From Motiliproteus sp036961355 (lineage in GTDB: Bacteria > Pseudomonadota > Gammaproteobacteria > Pseudomonadales > Balneatricaceae), in assembly GCA_036961355.1 (NCBI GenBank), contig JBALVL010000002.1, positions 124,001-188,000 of the forward strand: 64,000 nt of DNA, read 5' to 3'. The notes beneath the pieces were generated by a model. That model was given only the letters and a program-made list of their open reading frames with translations. It was not told the origin of the DNA and ran no database searches. Positions 54,989 to 62,164 of this stretch are shown piece after piece. The translations under genes were made by a program, and so were the position numbers. Numbering within the stretch: position 1 is the first letter of the stretch; the number at the start of each line of letters is the position of its first letter.

Positions 54989-55984
54989 ATGAAAGCGCTG
55001 GTCTTTACCGCAAAAAACGAGATAACCCACCGAGATGAGCCGGAGCCCCAAGTGGCACCCGGTGATGCCTTGGTACGTATTGAGACAGCGGGTATCTGTG
55101 GTTCTGATATGCACGCCTACCACGGCCACGATCCGCGTCGGGTTCCGCCGCTGGTGTTGGGTCATGAGGCCTGTGGTGTGGTGGTCGAGGGACGTTATAA
55201 GGGACAGCGAGTGGTGCTGAATCCGCTGATCACCTGTGGCGAATGCCACGACTGCATGACCGGTCGCGCTAATCTATGTCATGCGCGTACCGCGATTGGT
55301 CTAGCCCGTCCGGGCGCGTTCGCTGAACTGACCACGATCCCCGAATCAAATCTGATTCCGATTCCGGCGGATATGAATCCGGTTCACGCTGCGTTGGCTG
55401 AGCCTGCGGCGACCGCGTTGCATGCCTTGGCGCTGGCGGAGAAGGTCACAAGCCGCCCATTGAGTGAGGGAAAAGCGCTGGTGATCGGAGCCGGTTCGAT
55501 CGGGCTGCTGGTGGCGCTGTTTCTAAAGAGTAAAGGTTGTCGCGATATCGTACTCAGCGATACCAACCCGCTGCGGTTGGAGACAGCGGCTGCGACAGGT
55601 TGCTGCCAGGTTCATAACCCGATTGACGATGAAAAGTTGGAGCAGAATGGCTTTGATCTGGTAGTCGATGCGGTTGGAGCCAGCATGACGCGGCAGGCTT
55701 CTGTGGCGGCGGTCAAACCCGGTGGGATTCTGGTGCATGTTGGCCTACAGGATTCAGCCGGCGAACTCGATGTCCGTAAAATTACGCTGTTCGAAATTAG
55801 CTTTATTGGCGCGTTCTCTTATACCCAGACTGATATGCAAGCGGCTGTGGACGCCCTGTACAGTGGCATCTTGGGTGATCTGGCTTGGGTCGAGACCCGT
55901 GATTTGGCGGAGGGCGCGCAAGCGTTTATCGACCTGGATCAGGGTAAGACTGCAGCGGCCAAGATCGTGCTTCGTCTGCCCTAG
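54989..55984 (+). CDS. hpsP: DHPS 2-dehydrogenase, zinc-containing alcohol dehydrogenase family
   Basis: 331 residues, medium-chain dehydrogenase. The catalytic zinc site is ICGSDMHAYHGHD and GHEACGVVVEG; structural cysteines are CGECHDCMTGRANLC. The cofactor motif is ALVIGAGSIGLLVALFLKSK. It pairs with HpsO to interconvert DHPS enantiomers. It is separated from hpsO by a long hairpin but is co-oriented and belongs to the same catabolic unit. Confidence 0.9.
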   Translation: MKALVFTAKNEITHRDEPEPQVAPGDALVRIETAGICGSDMHAYHGHDPRRVPPLVLGHEACGVVVEGRYKGQRVVLNPLITCGECHDCMTGRANLCHARTAIGLARPGAFAELTTIPESNLIPIPADMNPVHAALAEPAATALHALALAEKVTSRPLSEGKALVIGAGSIGLLVALFLKSKGCRDIVLSDTNPLRLETAAATGCCQVHNPIDDEKLEQNGFDLVVDAVGASMTRQASVAAVKPGGILVHVGLQDSAGELDVRKITLFEISFIGAFSYTQTDMQAAVDALYSGILGDLAWVETRDLAEGAQAFIDLDQGKTAAAKIVLRLP

Positions 55985-56168
55985 TACCCGATCGGTCTGA
56001 GTATCAGAGAGAGGGGCGTCTGGGACGTCCTTCATTCTGACTAGGTCACCAGTGGCATGTCCCGACTACAGCACCTGGTCTGCCATCTAGGCAGTTCCGG
56101 GTGCGCAGCTAGCTTAATTCAGCTCTATAAACCTTAATATATCACTCTGTGAAGAGGGGACAAGAACC

Positions 56169-57746
56169 ATGCGCATAGGCATCCCTAAAGAGATAGAAGA
56201 GGGCGAAAAGCGGGTCGCGTTGACCCCGGAAGTCGCCACCCAATTACAGAAGCTAGGCTTTACCGTTGCCATCGAATCCAAGGCCGGTGAGGCTGCCAGT
56301 TTCGACGATGAGCAGTATCGGCAGGTGGGTGTTGAGATCATCGAAGATCCGCGTGAACTCTGGACCGGTTCCGATATCATCATGAAGGTGCGCCCCCCCA
56401 AAGAGCATCCGGAATTGGGCTTTTACGGCGTTGAGTTATTGAAAGAGCACCAAACGCTGATCAGCTTCCTCTATCCGGCCCAGAACCCTGAGATGCTAAA
56501 AGAGCTGTCCGATCGGGGCGTCACCGCCCTGGCGATGGACAGCGTGCCACGGATCTCTCGGGCCCAGAAAATGGACGCGCTGAGTTCGATGGCCAACATC
56601 GCCGGTTACCGGGCGGTGGTGGAAGCGGCCCAGCATTTCGGCCGTTTCTTTACCGGCCAGATCACCGCCGCCGGAAAAGTACCGCCGGCCAAGGTACTGG
56701 TGATCGGTGCCGGGGTTGCAGGCCTTGCCGCTATCGGCGCCGCCTCCAGCATGGGTGCCATCGTTCGGGCCTTCGACACCCGCCCTGAAGTGAAAGAACA
56801 GGTTGAAAGCCTGAACGCCGAATTCCTGATGCTCACATTTGAAAAAGAAGGTGATGAAGAAGAGGATGGCAGTGGTCAAGGCGGTTATGCCAAGACCATG
56901 AGCCCGGAATTCATCAAGGCGGAGATGGACCTGTTCGCGGTCCAGGCCGCCGAGGTGGATATTATCATCACCACCGCGCTGATCCCGGGTCGACCGGCTC
57001 CGGAGCTGATCACCGAACGGATGGTCGCCAACATGAAACCGGGCAGTGTGATCGTTGATCTGGCTGCCGAGAACGGCGGCAACTGCAAACTCACCGAAGC
57101 CAACAAGGTGGTGGTTAAACACGGCGTTACCCTGATCGGTTATACCAATCTTCCGAGCCGTCTGGCGGCCCAAGCCAGCCAGTTGTACGCCACTAACTTG
57201 CGTCACCTGCTGACCGATCTCTGTCCTGACAAGAACGGCGTTATCGACGTCAATATGGAAGATGAGGTGATCCGTGGCGCGACCGTGGTGAACAGCGGCG
57301 AGATCTCCTGGCCGCCGCCCGCTCCTCGAATCACCGTGGCACCCAAAGAAGATATCGGCATCAAGGCCAAGAAAGCGTTGCAGAAAGCCGCACCGAAACC
57401 GGCCCATCCGCTGGCTTTCCTGATCCCGTTGGTTGTTTGCGGTTTGGTGTTGTACGGCTTGGGAACGGTGGCACCGCCGGCCTTTATCGGCCACCTGTCG
57501 GTGTTCGTACTGTCCTGCTTTATCGGCTATATGGTGATCTGGGGTGTCTCGCACTCACTGCACACACCGCTAATGAGCGTCACCAATGCGATCAGTAGCA
57601 TCATCGTCATTGGCGCGCTGATCCAGATCTCCAGTGACAGTCCTCTGGTCGTGGCCTTGTCTACCCTGGCGGTGTTTATCACCAGTATCAACATCGTCGG
57701 TGGCTTCGCAGTTACCCAGCGCATGCTGCGCATGTTTAGCAAATAG
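56169..57746 (+). CDS. pntA: proton-translocating NAD(P) transhydrogenase, alpha subunit
   Basis: 525 residues, similar to the 510 of E. coli PntA. The N-terminal alanine-dehydrogenase-like NAD(H) domain (about 1-380) has RIGIPKEIEEGEKRVALTPE, VLVIGAGVAGLAAIGAASSM and RPAPELITERMVANMKPGSV. Four C-terminal membrane segments follow (about 410-525). With PntB it uses the proton gradient to make NADPH from NADH. pntB follows 11 bp later. NADH from HpsNOP and SlcC could feed it. Confidence 0.96.
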   Translation: MRIGIPKEIEEGEKRVALTPEVATQLQKLGFTVAIESKAGEAASFDDEQYRQVGVEIIEDPRELWTGSDIIMKVRPPKEHPELGFYGVELLKEHQTLISFLYPAQNPEMLKELSDRGVTALAMDSVPRISRAQKMDALSSMANIAGYRAVVEAAQHFGRFFTGQITAAGKVPPAKVLVIGAGVAGLAAIGAASSMGAIVRAFDTRPEVKEQVESLNAEFLMLTFEKEGDEEEDGSGQGGYAKTMSPEFIKAEMDLFAVQAAEVDIIITTALIPGRPAPELITERMVANMKPGSVIVDLAAENGGNCKLTEANKVVVKHGVTLIGYTNLPSRLAAQASQLYATNLRHLLTDLCPDKNGVIDVNMEDEVIRGATVVNSGEISWPPPAPRITVAPKEDIGIKAKKALQKAAPKPAHPLAFLIPLVVCGLVLYGLGTVAPPAFIGHLSVFVLSCFIGYMVIWGVSHSLHTPLMSVTNAISSIIVIGALIQISSDSPLVVALSTLAVFITSINIVGGFAVTQRMLRMFSK

Positions 57747-57757
57747 GGGTAGAAACC

Positions 57758-59161
57758 ATGAATGCAGGTGTTATCACAGTTTCATATATCGGCGCTGGCG
57801 CGCTGTTTATCCTCGCTCTGAACGGGCTGAGTCATCAGGAGTCGGCGCGACGGGGTAACCTCTACGGCATGCTAGGGATGGGGTTGGCGTTACTGGTCAC
57901 GGTGGTCGGGCTGGTGACCGCCAATCAGGTCTTTCTGATCGGTGGTCTCGTGGCAGGCGGTGCTATCGGCTGGGTCTTAGCCCAGCGGGTGGAGATGACC
58001 CAGATGCCGGAATTGGTCGCTATCCTCCACAGTTTTGTGGGGCTGGGGGCGGTGTTTGTGGGTTATGCCAACGCGCTGGAACACAGTGTAGGTATCAGCG
58101 GGGTAGAAAAGACTATCCATGATGTTGAGACCTATATCGGTATCTTGATCGGTGCGCTGACCTTCTCCGGCTCGGTGGCGGCTTATCTCAAATTGAGCGG
58201 CAAGATCGGCGGCAAACCGCTACAGCTGCCGGGGCGGCATTGGTTCAACCTAGGGTTGTTGATCGCGGCGATCTGGCTAGGCGGACAGTACGTTGAACAA
58301 TCTGCTGCCGGTGCGGGTATCGGTGTCCTGATCGTCATGACCCTGATCGCCCTGACCTTCGGTGTACATATGGTGGTCGCTATCGGTGGTGCCGATATGC
58401 CGGTGGTGGTCTCGATGCTCAACAGCTATTCGGGTTGGGCGGCTGCGGCGATGGGCTTTATGCTCGGCAATGACCTGCTAATCGTGGTCGGCGCGCTGGT
58501 GGGTAGTAGTGGTGCGATCCTCAGTTACATCATGTGTAAGGCGATGAACCGCAAATTTATCAACGTCATTATGGGTGGATTTGGCACGCCTAAATCGTCC
58601 GGTGGCGCTGCGGGCCCGGCCGGTGATGTCGGGGACGTCAAACCGATCGAAGCGCAAGAGGCGGCCGACCTGCTGTTGAACGCCAAAGAGGTGATGATTT
58701 TACCCGGCTACGGTATGGCGGTGGCTCAAGCTCAGCATATTGTGTTCGAGATCACCAAGAAGTTGCGGGATAAGGGGGTCAATGTTCGCTTTGGTATTCA
58801 CCCGGTTGCGGGGCGGATGCCGGGGCATATGAACGTGTTGCTGGCCGAAGCCAAAGTTCCCTACGATATCGTTTACGAGATGGATGAGATTAACGAGGAC
58901 TTCCCCAACGTCGATGTCTCGATAGTGATTGGTGCCAACGATATCGTTAATCCCGCCGCCCAGGATGTGCCTGACAGCCCGATTGCCGGTATGCCGGTGC
59001 TGGAGCCCTGGAACGGCAAGACCACCATCGTACTCAAACGGGGTATGAGCACCGGTTACGCTGGGGTTGATAATCCGCTGTTTTATAAAGACAACACCCG
59101 GATGCTGTTCGGCGATGCCAAGGATAGCGTTGATGCGGTGTTGAAGTTTTTAAGCGCCTGA
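57758..59161 (+). CDS. pntB: proton-translocating NAD(P) transhydrogenase, beta subunit
   Basis: 467 residues. About eight membrane segments (1-275) are followed by the NADP(H) domain with VMILPGYGMAVAQAQHIVFE, GIHPVAGRMPGHMNVLLAEA and VIGANDIVNPAAQDVPDSPI, all diagnostic of domain III. The end KRGMSTGYAGVDNPLFY is typical. It ends the operon with two strong terminators downstream. Confidence 0.96.
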   Translation: MNAGVITVSYIGAGALFILALNGLSHQESARRGNLYGMLGMGLALLVTVVGLVTANQVFLIGGLVAGGAIGWVLAQRVEMTQMPELVAILHSFVGLGAVFVGYANALEHSVGISGVEKTIHDVETYIGILIGALTFSGSVAAYLKLSGKIGGKPLQLPGRHWFNLGLLIAAIWLGGQYVEQSAAGAGIGVLIVMTLIALTFGVHMVVAIGGADMPVVVSMLNSYSGWAAAAMGFMLGNDLLIVVGALVGSSGAILSYIMCKAMNRKFINVIMGGFGTPKSSGGAAGPAGDVGDVKPIEAQEAADLLLNAKEVMILPGYGMAVAQAQHIVFEITKKLRDKGVNVRFGIHPVAGRMPGHMNVLLAEAKVPYDIVYEMDEINEDFPNVDVSIVIGANDIVNPAAQDVPDSPIAGMPVLEPWNGKTTIVLKRGMSTGYAGVDNPLFYKDNTRMLFGDAKDSVDAVLKFLSA

Positions 59162-59206
59162 AATTAATAGATATGAGTTGCTATCAAACGTAATTCACCA
59201 CCCCTT

Positions 59207-59233
59207 GGGGGGGCGTGAGCCCCCTCTTTTTTA
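59207..59233 (+). terminator. terminator after pntB (first)
   Basis: GGGGGGGC gtga GCCCCC followed by TCTTTTTTATT, 46 bases after the pntB stop. Confidence 0.92.
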
Positions 59234-59297
59234 TTCTGAAAAAAGCGCTGGTTCCTGCGCTTTTGACCATGTCCTAAGCGACGCAATGCGTCCTTTT

Positions 59298-59322
59298 GGG
59301 GGGCTTTATGCCCCCCTTTTTT
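59298..59322 (+). terminator. terminator after pntB (second, tandem)
   Basis: GGGGGGC tttat GCCCCCC followed by a run of six T. It backs up the first terminator 90 bp upstream and insulates the next regulator gene. Confidence 0.92.
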
Positions 59323-59578
59323 ATAACTGAAGATGGGTGGATTGAAAAACTCGCCCTCACGTTGTCTATTTTATCTACCCATATCGGCCGTATGCCGCGT
59401 CAGGCGTGATTCTTCCTGGGGCTGAATATAGGCCCAGTCAGATTCAAAAATGCAGGACTTCTGTCTTCCAAAATATGCTGCGTCCTTGCCTGAAAATGCC
59501 GAAGGGTGCATAGTTGCGCTCCTAAATACCAACCCTGTACGCGAGTTGCGTTACGCAGATGACGGGCAAAATTTGAGC

Positions 59579-60307
59579 ATGACAACAGAAGAGAGACCGA
59601 CTCAATTTCTGCCGCTTTACGCCCAGGTAAAACAGCTGCTGGTGCAGCGTTTGATCGACAAGACCTGGACGCCCGGCATGGGCTTGCCCAGCGAAAATCA
59701 GTTGGCCGCAGAACTCAAAGTTAGCCAGGGTACCGTGCGCAAGGCGTTGGATGAGATGGCGGCGGAGAAACTGGTGGTTCGCAGGCAGGGCCGTGGCACC
59801 TTTGTTGCCGAACACTCCCAAGAGCAGGCGTTGTTCCACTTTTTTCGGTTGGTTGATCTGGATGGGCTGCAAAAAATTCCCGAAAGCATTGTGCTCAGTG
59901 CTAAGAATGTTGCGGCCAGCGAATTGGAAATTAAGCAGCTGGGGCTGAATTCTGGCGAACTGGTTACCCGGATCGAGCGTCTTCGCCAACTTGATGGCCG
60001 GCCGGTAATCTATGAGATTTTGTCGGTGCCTGTGGCTCTGATCCCTGATCTGGGCGAGAAGCAGCCGTTACCCAACTCGCTGTATAGTTTGTATCAACGC
60101 GACTACGGTATGTCTGTTCTTAAAGCGGTTGAGCGGGTAAAAGCCGTTAGTGCTGGCGCGGTGGAGGCCAAACGCTTGGGTGTTAAAACCGGGACGCCTT
60201 TGCTAGAAATTGAACGTACCGCCTCTGCGTTGGATGGCCGGGCCATCGAACTTCGTGTTAGCCGCTGCGATACTGAGCAGCATCGTTATATGGTCGAGCT
60301 TACCTAG
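59579..60307 (+). CDS. GntR-family regulator, HutC/UTRA subfamily (second)
   Basis: 242 residues from ATG 59579. A longer frame from 59450 exists but its first 43 residues have no counterpart in the paralogue at 39722-40468, whose homology begins at FLPLYAQVKQLLVQRLIDKT. The helix-turn-helix segment LPSENQLAAELKVSQGTVRK and the wing VRRQGRGTFVAEHS are nearly identical to the paralogue, while the UTRA domain is more diverged. This suggests the same DNA site but possibly different ligands. It lies upstream of cuyZ copy 2, with a matching operator at 60663. Confidence 0.88.
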   Translation: MTTEERPTQFLPLYAQVKQLLVQRLIDKTWTPGMGLPSENQLAAELKVSQGTVRKALDEMAAEKLVVRRQGRGTFVAEHSQEQALFHFFRLVDLDGLQKIPESIVLSAKNVAASELEIKQLGLNSGELVTRIERLRQLDGRPVIYEILSVPVALIPDLGEKQPLPNSLYSLYQRDYGMSVLKAVERVKAVSAGAVEAKRLGVKTGTPLLEIERTASALDGRAIELRVSRCDTEQHRYMVELT

Positions 60308-60945
60308 TTAGCAGGCTAATTCCGTACTCATTATTCGTTCTCTGATTGATCCTTAGATCAGCCCGGTGGGTTCTCTACCGGTCTTCGGATTTTTTGATAA
60401 CTCGGCTTGGCAATCATGTGTTGCCATTGCTGAGAAATCTGCTGGGTACCCGCAGCCCCCTCTATGCTCGTCATCATCTTATCAAAGCCTTTGGTGTCTT
60501 TGTTATGTGTGCCATTCAAAAAGAACACTGCGACTAGCGGCTTCTTAAAAGTTCTGGTGGGCTTTCTGCCGTTAATCACTGTATCTCGCCAGCTACTCCT
60601 CTACCCATTTCATTCATTGCCTGATGGAGCGGTGTGTCGTGGTGTTGTTATTACAATATACACTCTTATATAAGACATAATATATCTTGTGATATATGTA
60701 TTAAGTCTGTAAATTAGTCCGTTAATGACGTGCTTGCTGCGCTGGTATAGGGAATAGCTGCTGCACTTTGCCGGGCGGGACTGTCGTGCCGTTTAGCTAT
60801 TAAAAAAACAACAACATCAACGTATAACAAGCCACCCTCGCTGATCGGTAAAAATTTAGTCGTTCGGTTAGTAAGCACAGAATCTAGCCACGCGCAGTCA
60901 CTGGGTGGTTGGAACGGTCGTAGGGTATCGAACAGGAGAACAGGG
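60308..60945. other. 638-bp gap between gntR2 and cuyZ2
   Basis: A minus-strand open frame at 60358-60579 (73 residues, ending KIRRPVENPPG) matches no family I recognise and may be a gene fragment. The right half is AT-rich and holds the operator-like palindrome at 60663 and the cuyZ2 promoter. Confidence 0.4.
60663..60676. promoter_or_regulatory. predicted GntR-type operator upstream of cuyZ copy 2
   Basis: CTCTTATATAAGAC followed by ATAA matches the suyA boxes GTCTTACATAAGAC-ATAA at 12 of 14 positions. Weaker copies follow (ATCTTGTGATAT at about 60685 and AAGTCTGTAAATTAGTC at about 60703), giving an array like that before suyA. Confidence 0.65.
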
Positions 60946-61971
60946 GTGAGTCTGGTGAATTTACGTAAGGGTCAGATATTTGAGTACAGGAAATCCCTGC
61001 AGGCCTTTGCTCCGGGACTGGCACTCTGTCTGGTGGTGGGGATGGCTGCCAGCTTTGTTTCGGAACACTACGGCGGGCCGGTCATTCTTTATGCTTTGCT
61101 GATGGGAATGGCGTTTAACTACCTGTCTGCTGAAGGCCGCTGTATGGCTGGCATTCAGTTCTCTGCTAAATCGGTATTACGATTTGGTATAGCCCTGTTA
61201 GGGGCGCGTATTACTGTCGAACAGTTGATGAGCTTGGGTATCACGCCGATTGTGATCGTACTGGTGGCGGTACCTGCGACCATCCTATTTGGATTTTTTG
61301 TCGGACGTTGGCTCAAGCTAGGGCGCTCGCAGAGTATCTTGACCGGTTCATCGGTCGGTATTTGCGGTGCCTCGGCTGCGTTGGCTGTTGCTGCTGTTTT
61401 GCCACAGGACAAAGATGCTGAAAAGAATCTGATCTTTACCGTGATCTGCGTTACCGCGCTCAGTACCGTTGCGATGGTTGCTTACCCACTGATCGTAACC
61501 GCGTTCGATCTGAGTCCCGCTGCAAGTGGGGTGTTTCTGGGGGCGACCATCCATGACGTTGCTCAGGTGGTTGGTGCCGGCTACATGATGTCGGACGAGA
61601 TCGGCGATATCGCTACCTTTACCAAGTTGCTGCGCGTGTCGATGCTGGTACCGGCCGTGCTGATCATTTCACTGATCGCGTCACGCTGGGGTCAGGTCGG
61701 GACGGATAGTAAACCTACCGGCTTCCCTCTGCCCGGCTTTCTGGTGGCATTCATCCTGATCGTCTCGCTGAACAGTGGCGGTTTTATCATGCCCGAAGTG
61801 TCCAGCTTCATGGTGGAGATGTCACGTTGGTGCTTAGTCGTTGCCATGGTAGCGCTAGGGATGAAATCGTCCTTTAAAGAACTAGCTGCTATGGGTTGGC
61901 GGCCGATCATCTTGATGGTGGCAGAGACCGTATTTTTGGCTGTGTTGGTATTGGTTGCTTTGCAGATCTAA
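60946..61971 (+). CDS. cuyZ: CuyZ-type sulfite exporter, YeiH/UPF0324 family (copy 2)
   Basis: 341 residues from GTG 60946, about eight bases after AGGAGA. From residue 20 onward it is nearly identical to copy 1 at 25111-26136: GMAASFVSEHYGGPVILYAL, GSSVGICGASAALAVAAVLP and GATIHDVAQVVGAGYMMSDE. Only the first 20 residues and scattered positions differ. About ten membrane segments. It is probably controlled by GntR, whereas copy 1 follows cuyA2-ridA, so the exporter can be supplied with either sulfolactate or cysteate metabolism. Confidence 0.88.
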   Translation: MSLVNLRKGQIFEYRKSLQAFAPGLALCLVVGMAASFVSEHYGGPVILYALLMGMAFNYLSAEGRCMAGIQFSAKSVLRFGIALLGARITVEQLMSLGITPIVIVLVAVPATILFGFFVGRWLKLGRSQSILTGSSVGICGASAALAVAAVLPQDKDAEKNLIFTVICVTALSTVAMVAYPLIVTAFDLSPAASGVFLGATIHDVAQVVGAGYMMSDEIGDIATFTKLLRVSMLVPAVLIISLIASRWGQVGTDSKPTGFPLPGFLVAFILIVSLNSGGFIMPEVSSFMVEMSRWCLVVAMVALGMKSSFKELAAMGWRPIILMVAETVFLAVLVLVALQI

Positions 61972-62164
61972 GTGATGAAGTCGGAGCAGGGTGCCTTCCT
62001 GATAAGCGGCAGTACCGTAGCAGGGTATTGTCGTAGTTTGTCACGTGGAGGGCCGTGCTTCACCCATGACAAGCTGGCAGCTGATCACCCCTTCGTACTA
62101 TTACCTGTCCGACATGAGCCCCGCATCATTCACATCAACCATTAGCCAATGCTGAAGGAAGTCT

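Noticed and set aside
56496..57554. 352-codon minus-strand open frame
   Set aside because: Antisense to pntA; composition is a reverse shadow and no family motif is visible.
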